Made by a program: the position numbers and the translations under genes. From positions 372,001-436,000 of the forward strand of contig CP084611.1 of assembly GCA_025917655.1 (NCBI GenBank): a stretch of DNA of 64,000 nt, written 5' to 3'. Positions 1 to 11,400 of this stretch are shown here, in pieces. The notes beneath the pieces are model-generated. The model was not told the origin of the DNA. It searched no databases and was given only the letters and a program-made list of their open reading frames with translations. The stretch's first letter is position 1; each line of letters begins with the position of its first letter. Source of the stretch: Chlorella sorokiniana. Lineage: Eukaryota > Chlorophyta > Trebouxiophyceae > Chlorellales > Chlorellaceae.

Positions 1-643
1 TTCATGAAGGGCTCACTCACCCCGGTTGCCGCTAAGTTCTTTTACAATCGGCGGGTTTGCGCTGTTATAAGCGGGTCAATCAACACTAGTGTGTCAGCAG
101 GAGTTAATTTGATGATCACAAGACGGGGAAACCTCCCTTGCGGGCCGATTGGCCCAGCGCCATCCTGGACAGCACAGCAGAATCCTGGCTCTCGTGGCTC
201 ACAGCCGTTCATCCCACCGGCGGCGTAAATCTCACAATAAACGCATAATAATGCAAGGCTGGACGTTAAGGTTGCAGCGTCCCGGGGGGACTCGTCAAAG
301 CAGGCACCAGGGGGAGGCACTGCCGACGGGACAGCCGGTCGCAAGCAGCGCGGTCAGCACCCAACTCAGCTGTCCAAGCTGCGGGTCCCCCACAGCTCCA
401 GAAGGGTTTAATGGGGTAAGCAGCACGGAGACATGCGCAGATGGGGGAAGCCATGGGACGCTGCAAAAGCCACCGGCGCGGCTGCGGCGGTACAATCCCT
501 CCTGCCACGCAAACGACCCCAAGCCGCTGCAGCTGTAGAGGCGAGAGCCCATCCATCCTTGAACCAGCCTCCTTGGACAAACCGTGAGTTTCATTTCAGG
601 CACGTGCACACCGGCAGCCAGACAGGCTGCCCAGTCCAGCGCT

Positions 644-3600
644 TCAGCCGTAACACTCAAGGACTATGAATGCCTCAGCGGCGCGCGCCGCCGCCAAAGT
701 AGCGCCGCTTGCCCCGGCCGCCGGGGTGCCGCCAGGAGCCGCCAGGCCCAGCACACGATCGAACTCGTGGGCTGGCCCCGCAGCAGCGGCCCAGGAACCT
801 GCGGGCACCCCCGCCGCAGCCTCGGCATCCGCGTCGTCTCCTGCCGCGCCAAACACGCCCCCGCGCCGGCACGCGCTTCGCTGGCATGCGCTGCGCCCGC
901 CGCCGGCTGACCGAAGAGGGAGACAGGAGCTTCGCGCGCCTGCTGCGCTTGCGTGGGCGCCGCTTCGCGAGCCGCAGCGGCGGCAGATGCCTCACGCTGC
1001 CGTTCCAGCAGAGCCGGCACAGAGCCGACAAGGGGCGCTTCGGTTGGGGTGGGCCCCACCGCCAGCATGGCAGGCGCCAGCTCAGCCCTCGCCACCTCAG
1101 CCACCTTCTCCATCAGCCGCACCCCCGCCGCCCCCTGGCAGCATCCTGCTCCGTCGCCGGCAGCAGCGCGGGGCGGCGCCCGGCGCCGTCGCCACAGCCA
1201 GCGCGCGCTGCGGCGCCGGCAGCGCGCCCGCAGCCGCCGCCAGCAGCGCCGCCAGGTCGGCCTGTTGGGGCGAGGTGGGTGCGGCGGGGCAGCGGCGGCT
1301 GTACTCTAGCAAGGCCTGGGGGTGCGGCCCCTGAGCAGGTGGTAGAGAGGGATCATGAGGGCGGCGTAGGCCTGCCCCTCTGCTGCTTCGCGTTCCAGCC
1401 AGCCCAGCACCTCCTGCAAAAGTGGGGGGGTGAGCAAGGGCTGGGCACTCCTGGCACCTCAGAAGCAAAGCATCAGAGCAGAGCAACAGGGCAGGCCAGC
1501 AGCGCAGCTAGTGCAGCTGGCAGATGCGGAAACAGGTGGAAAGCGCCGCGACAAACCCCGCCCCCACCTGCTCCTCTGCACCGTCGAAAGGCAGCCGCGC
1601 CACAGCGTGCACAGCGGTGGCACCCCCGGCGCCCGCACCCGAGCCGCCGCGCCCAGCAGCAGCGGCAGCAGGCGCGCGGGCGGCGGTGCGGCGGGCCGCA
1701 GCGGCGCCGCCCGGCCCCGCGGCTGCTGCCGCTGCCGCCGTCGCGCGCTTCACGCCCAGGAACGCTTCTGCCAGCAGGCCCGCCTGGCAGCGCACGCGCA
1801 GCGCCGCCGCCGCCTCTTCCAAGTCGGCGTCGGCCTCGGGCCGCTGCCGCAGCAGGGAGAGCGCCACGTCTGGGCGCCCCGCGCCGCAAACACCTGCAGC
1901 GGGAATGAGAGCGGGCAGCGGGAGGCCTGTGTCTGACATCGCGCAGGCCGGCTGACGGCGCAGGCACACCAGCCCCACTCCAACCCACCCCACCAGCCCC
2001 ACTCCAACCCACCCCACCAATCCCGTCACCTCCCCACCCTCTGCCCCATGCAGACACCCACCAAACCCATACAAGAGCCAGCAGAGCGGCGCAACGCTGG
2101 ACAGCCCTTCCCGGCCCATCCTCATCCTCCCCCACCTCCATCGCCTGCCGGGGCAGCGCCGCCCCTCCACCGCAGGCAGCAGCTCCGCGGCGCGATGCAG
2201 CGCGGCGGCACCGCCGGGCCGGGCGCCGCCGCCTCGTCCAGGCGCTGCTGCAGCAGCCAGGCGGCCGCGGCGGGCGGCGCCACGCCAAAGTGCGTCCTGC
2301 GTGGGTGCACGCGAAACGCAACGCCGTGGATGCACACTCCACCGTACACTCGCGGCGCGCTCGACAAGGAGAGGGAAGCAGGCCGGCTGTCACAGCGTGC
2401 ACAGCATGCATGGCGCAAAAAGCAAGAACATGCAGCGCCGCCTCACCGCAGCCCCGCCACGATTGCGTCGGCCCCCAGAAACCCGCCGTCCGCCAGATAG
2501 TAAGCCAGCAGCGCCAGCCTGGCATGCACCCCATCCCCCAGCTGCGCGCTGCTGCGGCGCAGAAGAGGGCGCCCGGCGCCGCGAGCGGCTGATGCGGCGC
2601 CCGACGGCGCGAGGAACAGGGCGGCGAGCAGGCGATCGGGGAGGGCGGCGGGTAGGCAAGCCCCTCCAGCCCAACGGCCGCCAGCTCAGCCAGCAAATCG
2701 TCCAGGAACAGGCCGCCGGCCGCGCCGCCGCCGACCGCGGCGCCCAGCGCCGCTGCACCCTCCCGTCGCTTGGCAGCCGCCGAGCGCCACTCCTGCTCCG
2801 ATTGGTACCGCCCGCGGCGCGGCCAGCGCCCCAGGCCGGGCCCCCAGCCAGGCCAGGGCGGCGGCGCAGCGTGCCAGCGAGGCCACCTCGGTGGGCTCAG
2901 CAGCGGCGGCGCCGCCGGGAGACCCGAGCGCCTGCGCCACCAGCAGCAAGGCCTGCAGCCGGCCCAGCTCCTTGCTGAGAAGCTCTGCGGGGACGAATTT
3001 TGTTCATGAACCGTCGTTAACAGGGGATTTGCAGGATGCATGGGCACCACTACTTGACCTCGCAGCGGCGGCAAGGTTGGTGCGGGCCTCAGAGCGGCCT
3101 CTGCTGCAACATGCGCAGCCCGCCGCGGCAGCCACCTTCCGGGAGCAGGGCGCACCAGAAGCACCCAGCACCCAGCACGCAGCACCCAGGCAGACCGCAC
3201 CCGCAGAGCCCGCGAAGCCAAGGCCGCGCGAGCCAGGCTGCAAGGCGGCCGCGCGCGACCGACAGCAGCTTCTGCACCCAGCGCCGCACGCAGTCGACGT
3301 CCATCAAAAAGGCCTGGAGCGGGTCGCTGGAGGTCAAGCTGCGGTCTGAGCAGACCTGCAAAGGAGCCAGGCAAGAGGAGCCAGGCGGCCCGGGTGTCAA
3401 GTTGAGCGGCAGCAGGCGTGGGCAGGGGGTCAGCGATCGGCTGCCCAGCTGCCCGGCGCACCTCCGCGATGTAGTCGAGGATCAAACCGCCCAGGCCGTG
3501 ATCCAGCGCCACATCAAACAGCGAGTGCAGCCTGCCAATGTCGTCTGCAGCTGTCTGCGGCACTAAGTCCGCCGCTGCTGCCTGGGCATACAGAAATCGC

Positions 3601-3710
3601 AGCTTGGTCTGTCCATCCGGGCCCACAGGCTGCACCAGGTGGGTTGGGGGCGTCTCTGCAAGCGCCTCCAGCACATCCAGCTGCAGCCCGGGCGTCTCCA
3701 GCGTCGCCAT
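644..3710 (-). CDS. HOS1/ELYS-like nuclear pore-associated protein, RING region not found
   Basis: Plant HOS1 is a nuclear-pore E3 ligase that combines a RING with an ELYS-like helical domain. Here the first exon (3710-3462) encodes a stretch ending SLFDVALDHGLGGLILDY. It splices (GAG|GT ... AG at 3357-3356) to VCSDRSLTSSDPLQAFL, which matches the conserved HOS1 segment just after the RING. Later exons carry LLAYYLADGGFLGADAI and RPDVALSLLRQRPEADAD, the ELYS-like solenoid, and then an Ala-rich tail. The ATG at 3710 is the first in frame, with a TAA upstream, and no C-x2-C RING cysteines precede the conserved block. The RING is therefore either lost or on an unseen upstream exon. Frame switches near 2215, 1320 and 850 look like single missing bases in C/G runs. 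The family call is firm; the exact exons are approximate. Confidence 0.72.
1971..2018. repeat. 24-bp minisatellite, two copies
   Basis: Two head-to-tail copies of a 24-base C-rich unit beginning AGCCCCACTCCAACC lie in an intron of the HOS1-like gene, followed by a decayed third start. Confidence 0.8.
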
Positions 3711-4399
3711 GGTGACGGTTGTCACTGTTTAGGACGATGCAATCAACAGTGGGGCTCCCAGCAAATCACATGAGTACCGGGCCACTGCTGCGGCACGCTG
3801 TGCACAAAGCAGGGCTGCCACCAAGCAGCTGCAGCGCACGCATTCCGCCATGGTTCATATGCGCTTCTCCTGTTTGGAGTTGGACAGGTAGCTAGCTTTG
3901 GCACTGACGAATTCATCCCAAGCTGGGACCCAAACGGCTTGTCCCTCGGTCCAGCCCCAGCCCGCTGCTACTGCTGCTGCGTGTCGACACCGAGATGTAA
4001 ATGCACTCCTTTGTGGACACACATGTCAAAGCTCAACTCGACAAGGGGAGCTGATATCATCGCTACAACAAGCAACACGGATCGCCCGTCAGAACTTGCG
4101 ATTCTCATCACTGACGTGTGGATAGCCGGAACGACCCTGCATTGCTGCCTCCTGCTGCAGAGCCCGGTGTGTGTCCCAAAACTCAATTGACGCCCTGCTG
4201 ATGCTTTCCAGACTCATCAGAGTGAGCAGTGAGCACAGGCTGCACATGGAATATGAGCGGCGATATGCGTGCGCAGCGGTACGTCCACCGCCCCGCGATA
4301 CGGGGCAGTTGGAGTCCTGTCGTGCCCCCGCTGCCGCTTCGCCGTTGTTTTCTGCTGGCGCTAGGGTATTTGTATCTTCAGCGTTGTTCAGCGGGCAGC
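3711..4399. promoter_or_regulatory. Divergent intergenic region
   Basis: About 690 bases separate the start codons of the HOS1-like gene (minus) and the EMSY-like gene (plus). The stretch is less GC-rich than the neighbouring exons. It should hold both promoters, but no TATA box or other named element could be assigned. A missing RING exon of the HOS1-like gene would have to lie here or beyond; no Cys/His-rich minus-strand frame was seen. Confidence 0.5.
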
Positions 4400-7300
4400 A
4401 TGAGCGCCTCACCAGGCTTGCAGGCGCTGCAGCATGACGCATACACAGCGGTCTGCCGCGCCTTCTACGCTCAAACAGCGCTCAGCTGGGTGAGTAACCT
4501 GACCCCAGCGCTGTCGTGCGTTATGCCTTGGGCAGGCCGAACGGGGAAGCGGGCAGCGCCCCGCCGACAAGCGTGTTCTCGCCGCGCTATCGCGGCCTCG
4601 TCAACTCACTCGGTTGGTGCGATCCGGAAAACATCGGACCGCCGCCCCACTGTCTCGCCCCAGCGCGGCTACCAAGCTGCTTCGGGAGCGGTGGCGCCGG
4701 CGGCGCTGCCGACACGTCCACGTGCATTCTGAGGTATTGGCTCCCTCACTGCGCCCTAATCGCATGTTTTCTTGTGAATTCATCATTTGCAGGAGCAGGA
4801 GGATGTGCTGACAAAGCTGCGGGACTTTTGGAACATTAGCAACCAGATGCATTCGGTGAGCACCCACGTCGCCTCTGGCTGGCTGCCGGCTGCTGCGCCG
4901 CCATCTTCCTACCTGCAGCTGCGCTCTTTGCTGCCCTACATGTGCATGCATTGTAATTGTCAGCCAAGCCTGTCTGACTTGTTGTGCTGTCACAGCAGCC
5001 ATGTAGCAGACTGCTCCAGCATCGAGTCTACCTCTGCCCGCCGCCACCCCGCCAACCTTTGTCCTCTTGATCGCGTTCCTTGATCACGGTCCTTCCTCCC
5101 CTCCATTTCTCACAGACGATCACCAGCGAGATGCGCAGCGATCCGGACGTGGTGGCGGTGCGCAACGGCGGCATGCCACAGCGGCTGGGGCGGGCCAAAA
5201 GCGGCCTCGCGCGCCACGCCGTCGCTTGGGTGAGAGCGCTGCGGGGTCGGTTTGGACCGCCCCTTTTGTAGGTTCACAACAGAGGGGATGACCATTCACG
5301 GACTGCTGCCCACGGGCTGCTGCCGCTGTTAACTGCCCACGGTTTTTTGGTGGCAAGCTTGGGTGATGGGGTGGGTGTGTCAGCATGCCCATCGGAGGCG
5401 GAGCAGGCAGCGCAAGTTCAGATTGAGGGGAGCCCTTGGGCCCGCTGGCTGCATGCAAAAGCGCCTGGGCTTAGCTGGCCGGTGCCTCTCGAGGCTCCCG
5501 CCCGCCATGCAGGGCAGCGGCACCCCCACAGGCCGGCGCCATGGCCGCGCCGCCGCTGGCGCGCCGCCGCAGCGGGGCGCCTGCCGCACAGCTGCCCGCG
5601 CTGTCCGGGGACAGCAGCGAGGAGGTTTCGCTGTACAGCGGCGGCAGCGAGGCCAGCGGCCGCGGCGACGGCGGCCGCTCGCGGCGCCGGGCGGCGGCAG
5701 CAAAGCCGGCGGAGGAGGCGGCTCGAAAGCTCGGCCGTGCGTCCTGCCCTCATGCGGCCCATTTCCCTCCCACGCGTCTCTGTGTCTCGTCTCTCCCTCT
5801 TTCGTGTCGTTGCGGACTGTGGGCGTGGTTTGGCGTTGGCTGTTTTCTTGCGATGCCGCCACTGCAGGTGTCCCCTCCTTTGCCACCCAGCCTGCAATCG
5901 TCCTTTCCAACCCGCCGCGCCCTCCCCGCTCGCAGGGGCAGCCTGGCAGCGCAGCCGTCCATGCGGCGAGCGGCGCCCGCGCGGCCGCTGGGCGCGCCGG
6001 GGTCGCTGGGCGGCGGCCTGGGCGGCGCGCCCCCTGGCAGCGGCCTGCAGCGCGCGGCGAGCGGCGCGCAGCGCGCCCGAAGCACCCGTGCAAACGGCTT
6101 CCTGGGCGGCGCCGCCGACCCGCTGGGCTACGTGGGCGCCGCCTCTGGCGCTTCTGGCCGATGGAGAACCCGCCCTGGGTGGAGGGCTTCATCCAGCAGT
6201 GGGATCCGGGCGCGGCGGCGGCCCCGTGCGGTACCACGGTACCGCGATCCTCCCTGCTGCGCCACGCACAGAACGCTGCGCCCGTGCCGCGCAGCCGCCA
6301 CTCCCCACTGGCCCGCGCTGCTCTGCCGCACACGGGTGGCACCAGCCCATCACGCGGTACCGTCCCTGTTGTCACACTGCACTGCACCTGTACCGCAGAC
6401 ACCGACGGCTACGTGATCGTGTACGACCCCAACACGCGCGAGTCGACCGAGGAGGTGTTCCAGTTTGCGACAGCGGTGGAGGTGCGCAGTCTGTTGCCGC
6501 TCGCTTGACAAAAGCAACATGGGAAACCGCGGATCGAATTGAATGTTGGAAGGGAAGGCAGCAGTGTTCCACCCTGCAAGAGTCACGAGCGAAAGATTGT
6601 GCCCCCTGTTTGGCCCATGCCCGTTGTTGAGCGCAGCTTTGATGGAGGCCAGCCATTGCCGGTCCCCAGCTGCAGCCTTCCCCCTGCCGCCCACTCCCAC
6701 GCACACATGCTTGCTGTGAGCGCGCGGCCTGCCTACCTCAGCGTTGCTTATTTGTACTGCTGTCTGCCGCCGTGCTGTACCGCAGGGCACCGACTACGTG
6801 GTGGGCGAGTATGTGGACATGACGGCGGTGCACGGCTCCAAGCGCCAGCATGACAAGCCGTATGTGTCGCCAGAGTCACTGGCGGCGGGGCCCCCGCCCG
6901 GCCTGCTTTCCTCGCTGGCGCCGCCGCCGTCCAAGAAGCGCAAGAGCACATGTGGGTGACGCGGGGGGAGCCAAGGCAGCCTCCTGCTTTTTGCAGGTTA
7001 AGCGTGTGGGAGGCAGGGAGCGGCGGGCTGCAATGCACTCTTTGAATGCTGCGGAGATGCATTGCCCCCGCCCCCCCCTTCCCCTTCCCCCCTGCCCCGC
7101 CTTGCCACCCACTCACCCACACACACGACACGCACACACTAAAAACGACCCCTTGGTATTGCGCCCCTCCGCAGCGGGCGCGCCAGTGCCGGCGGATGCG
7201 CCGTTTGAGCCTACCTACCTGCTGGCGCGGCTGCCAGTGGCTGGAGAGGACGAGCTGCAGCAGGTGGGTGGCCCGCTTGCCCTGCAGTCCCTGCCTCACA

Positions 7301-7781
7301 GCCTGCTGCCGCCTCAGCCCTGCCGCCGCTGAGAGAGAAAATAACCTCTCTCATTCGCACCCGCGCACCCACCCACCCATCCAGATGCTGTCGGTGCTGG
7401 AGCGCAAAGAGCGGGTGGTAGAGGCAGAGATCAACATCCTGGAGTACCAAGAAGCCAACCGTGAGTTCATTGCACTTGTGAACCGATGCACCCGCCATCC
7501 CCACCCCGCATGCTTTCCACCCAATCTGCTGGTGGCAGTTGGCTCATCGCGCATGATTTCCTGCTCCCACTTCCGCCAACTTTGAGCTGGCGTTGTGCGT
7601 GCCTGAACCAAGGGTTGTTGCCGTGTGTGTTTGTTAAACCCCTGGAACCGCCGCTCTGTGCGCCGCAGGGGAGGACATTGAGAAGCGCGCGACGCTGGAG
7701 AAGCGGTTTCAGGAGCTGTGCGATCGAGAGGCGGCGCTCATGGCGGAGATGGCGGCGCTGCGGGAAGTGGCGGCGGCGTAG
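4400..7781 (+). CDS. EMSY-like protein: ENT domain, Tudor/Agenet-like domain, C-terminal coiled coil
   Basis: EMSY-like (EML) proteins are plant nuclear chromatin readers. Exon 1 (4400-4489) encodes LQALQHDAYTAVCRAFYAQT, exon 2 (4793-4855) EQEDVLTKLRDFWNISNQMH and exon 3 (5116-5229) TITSEMRSDPDVVAVRNGG. Together these form an ENT domain. After a Ser/Ala-rich linker a Tudor/Agenet-like domain reads RRLWRFWPMENPPWVEGF, then TDGYVIVYDPNTRESTEEVF and YVVGEYVDM. A basic PSKKRKS patch near 6940 may be a nuclear signal. The last exons (ERKERVVEAEINILEYQEA; EKRATLEKRFQELCDREAAL) predict a coiled coil, ending at TAG 7779-7781. The frame changes once near 6135, just before RRLWRF, inside a G run; one base seems to be missing. 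Exons 1-3 are phase 0 with canonical borders. Confidence 0.78.
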
Positions 7782-8403
7782 CACACCGCGCATGTGACAC
7801 ACACTGTGCTGGGCACGAAATGCGGCCCTACATGCTCCGAGCTGACCGCTTGTGCTGCATTCCCGAGCCATGGGCTCGGGAATGCACAGCTGCCGCCGCT
7901 AGCCAGCGGGGACCCACCCATGCGGCTTGTGCATGGCCCGTATTTCCTGCATCCCTGCTCCCCGCCACCCTCATTTCCAGCTATCCCTGTTCTAGCACTG
8001 ACGCGCCGCCTTTAGACCTTGCTGCTCTCCGACTGACGCTTTGCTCTTGTTCAACCGTCGCTGACCGCCTTGTTCTTCCCCCTTTCATTGATGCTGACGC
8101 CACTGTTTGACTGACTGGAGATAGCCTGTGACATTATGTCGCCCAGCCGGCCCCCTGAGCTTCAGAAGGCAGCCAGTGATTTGGGACTGGCGGCAACGGG
8201 TTGAAGCGCCCGCCTGTTGCCTCCTGCAGCTTGCAGGCTCGCTTGCGCTCCACGAGTGGTTTACGGATCGCTTTGAAACTGCGCTGGGGGCAACGGCAAC
8301 GCAACGGCGCGCAGAGGGGCTGAGCGAGGAGGTCGCGTGATAGGGGAGCTGGAGGCGCACGATGACCCTGGCATGCATTAGCCGGTGGAAAGGAGTCGCT
8401 GAG
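7782..8403. other. Intergenic region between EMSY-like and TIC110 genes
   Basis: About 620 bases lie between the EMSY-like stop codon and the chosen TIC110 start. The region must hold the 3' UTR of the first gene and the promoter of the second. A short mirrored sequence around 7860-7880 (GAGCCATGGGCTC) could form a hairpin. No gene was seen. Confidence 0.4.
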
Positions 8404-11400
8404 ATGTTGGCTGTCGGCCCAAGCCCGTTTTATCGTTGTGCGAGCATTTCAGCAGCTCCAGGTTCATCCCGCTCCACTCGCATCGCCACAAATGCAGGCG
8501 GTGCTGGGTGGCACCCCCTGCTGGGGGACCAGCGGGGCCTCTTGCGCCCATGTGGCCTCTCTGGTAGCCGTGTTGCGCGCATGGGAGCAATCAGGAGGCC
8601 ACAGAGGGCGCAAGTCACGGTAGCAGCAGCAATCGAGGCGAGTGTTCCGAGTGTGGAGGTGCTTCCGTGGAAAATGCGCGGCTTGGAATTTCTTACAGAG
8701 ACATTAGGAAGCTTTCGAGCGCCACGGCAGGGCCCCAGAACGCTGGCCCAGCATCGCCGCCCGCCTGCTGCCGCCGCCACCTTCCTGTGCACACCCTCAC
8801 CCCCAGCCGGCTCAGCGCTTTTCCCCGCTGCAGAACCCCTTCAAGTACCCCCGTGAGATGGATGGCCTGCAGAGCGTGCTGGCAGGCCTGCCCTCTGCCG
8901 GCATGTACGTGGTTGGGGCGGCGCTCGCCGCAGGCCTGGGCGGCGCCGGCTTTGTGGGCGCTGGCGCGCTTGCACCAGGTGCGCTTCCCTGCCTGTCTGC
9001 GGCAGGGCGTGCGTCTGGTCGCTGGTAGGGCCGTTGGCAGCAGCCACGGTTGGCCAGACCGCGGTGCCTTTGCAGAGGCGCCGGGGAAACGAGGTCGGGA
9101 CCGGCGGTGCCTTGCCTCCTGAAAGGGTTCTCCCGGGGCCTATTGGCACCCTGCGTAAGCCCTGGCAACCCACTCCGGCCTGCCCCCACCCGTGCAGAAA
9201 GCGCGCGCCAGGCGGCGCAGTACGCTGCGGGCGCAGCGGGCGCAGCTTTGGGGGCGGTGCTCGCCCGGCAGCTGGCCGCCAAGCGCGCCGCCGCCGCCAT
9301 CGTCGAGCTCGCCAACCTGCTCGTCTCGCTGGGGGACCCCACTCAGCTCACCCGGGACCAGGTGCGGCGGTAGGGTCGGCTGCATGGCAGCACTGCTGCG
9401 CCTCACTGCGGATGCTGTCAGGTCGTTCAGAGGAGGATGCTGGCCGCCGAGGGGCTTGCCCGCAGCCGCCGCTCTTGCCCGCGTTTCCGTCCCCCCAATG
9501 AACCCCTTGGTTTCCCCTCACCACCCTACACATCCGCCCTCCGAAGCACATCGAAACCCACGCGCGCGCTCCCATCAAGCATGCGCACCAACCCCGACAC
9601 GCGTGCAGGTGGCCGCCATTGAGGCCAAGTACGGCGCTCCCTTGGCCACCTCCCACCCCGAGGACCTCAAGGCCGTCTACGGCACGTTTGTGGAGGCGGT
9701 GATCCCGCCCGGCGACGCGCCGCTGACCGGCCGCGAGCCGCAGCTGATCCAGGTGGGAAGAGGGAGGGCGGGGTGTATGTGGGAGGGGGTGGGGCAGTGG
9801 TGGTGGTGGTGGTGGGGTGGTAGTGCGTGTGGGGGTGGGGGTGGGGGGGGGCAACGGGGGCTGTCACTGTCCGGCCTGTGCGGTCGCCGCTGGGAACTTC
9901 TGGCTGGGTGCATGGCTGCTCAGGCTGCCCGCGCCCGGAGCCCCGGTCCGCTGCTCGGTAGCCTTCCTTGGAGGCAGGCTGTCTGCGAGTGCCCAGGCCG
10001 CCGCCCCCCAGCACTTGCGTGCACGCACTGACGCGCGGGGATACGCTGCCGCCGCTCGCTGCAGGCCTTCAAGGCTGCGTTGGCGCTGCCCGACGTCGAT
10101 GCCGCCCCTGCTCACATCGAGGTGGGGCGCCGCATCCTGCGCGGCCGCCTGGAGGCCGGCTCCCGCGGAGAGGATGTTGAGGTGGGTGCCACAGCGCAGC
10201 CTCTGCGACACCTGCTTGCTTCCCTGTTGATTTCTGGCTGCGGCAGGCAGTCCTCGCTGTGTCGTTGCGTGTGCTGTGCGCGAGGGTTGGGGTGGATTGG
10301 GTGGGTGCGGGCGGTTGCCCTGCGAGCCGAGTGCGGCAGATGGGCGCCTGACAGCTCAAGCTGATGGCGCTGCAGCGGCTGCAGGCTTGCTGCGCCTGGG
10401 GGCGTCCACGGGTTCACGGCCTGGCTCTCGCCGCCCTGGTTTCGCTCCCCGTGTTGGCAGCCGTTCCATCCTGTTGCTGCTTGATGCGGCTCCCCGTTGT
10501 TTGCTGCGGTTTGATGGTGCAGGCGCGCAAGACCTTCCAGAAGCTCATCTACGTGTCCAACCTGGTGTTTGGCGACCGCCAGGCAGCCTTCCTGCTGCCC
10601 TGGACCCGCGTGTTTGGCCTCACCGACGCGCAGGCGAGTACCGCTGGCTTTGTGTCTTCCTCATTTAGAGTCTTATTCCTTAGTCTGTTGCGACTGGAGC
10701 ACTCATGTGCCTACAACCTGTGGGCTGCTCCAATCTAGCATGTCCGCTGCGCACCTTGCCCGTCCGCTGCTTGCCAAGCCAGGCAGGAGCTGTTGCCCGG
10801 GACGACCTGCGGTGAGCTCAGGGGTGATCAGACGTCGTTCGACCGTACCGCAGGTGTACGTCGCGAAGCGGGACAACGCCAAGGGCATCTTCAAGCAATA
10901 CCTGGACGCCAATGGCGGCCAGCTGCAGGTGCGGCGGGGTGTTTTATTGGTTTCTTTCCGCAACAAGCCAGCAGAAGGGTTTGCAGGGTGACAATGTACG
11001 CTCCTGGGTTGCGTGTATGCATGCTGGCAGTGGTCAGGGGCTGCCCTGTTGCATTTGCACAGCCTCAGGCGGCTGCCACGCAGTGAGAGGCCAGCCTGAA
11101 CTGTTCTCCCTTCACCCGTACACAGCTGCGTTGGCTTTCTCGTATGATTTTCCTCTGTTAACTGTATTGCTTCCCACCCCCTGGCCCTCCGGCAGGCCGA
11201 CAAGGCCTTCCTGGTCGGCCTCAAGAGCGCCCAGGCCGAGGCGCGGCTGGCGGACGACGAGGCCGCGACGCTCGTCAAGGAGGCGGCCCGCGCCCGCGTT
11301 GAGGCCCTCTTCGACGCCGCCGTCAAGTGCACCAAGCAGCGCACGCGCACGCGCGACTACACGGGTGGGTGGCCGCCTGCTGGCGGTTGCGGGCCGGGCA

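Noticed and set aside
1473-3725. A 750-codon minus-strand open frame read straight through
   Set aside because: It begins at a GTG and crosses clear introns. Only parts of it match the HOS1-like protein; the rest is intron or wrong frame kept open by high GC.
9799-9850. TGG/G-rich tract in a TIC110 intron as a possible G-quadruplex regulatory element
   Set aside because: It is a low-complexity intron stretch like many others here; nothing ties it to regulation.
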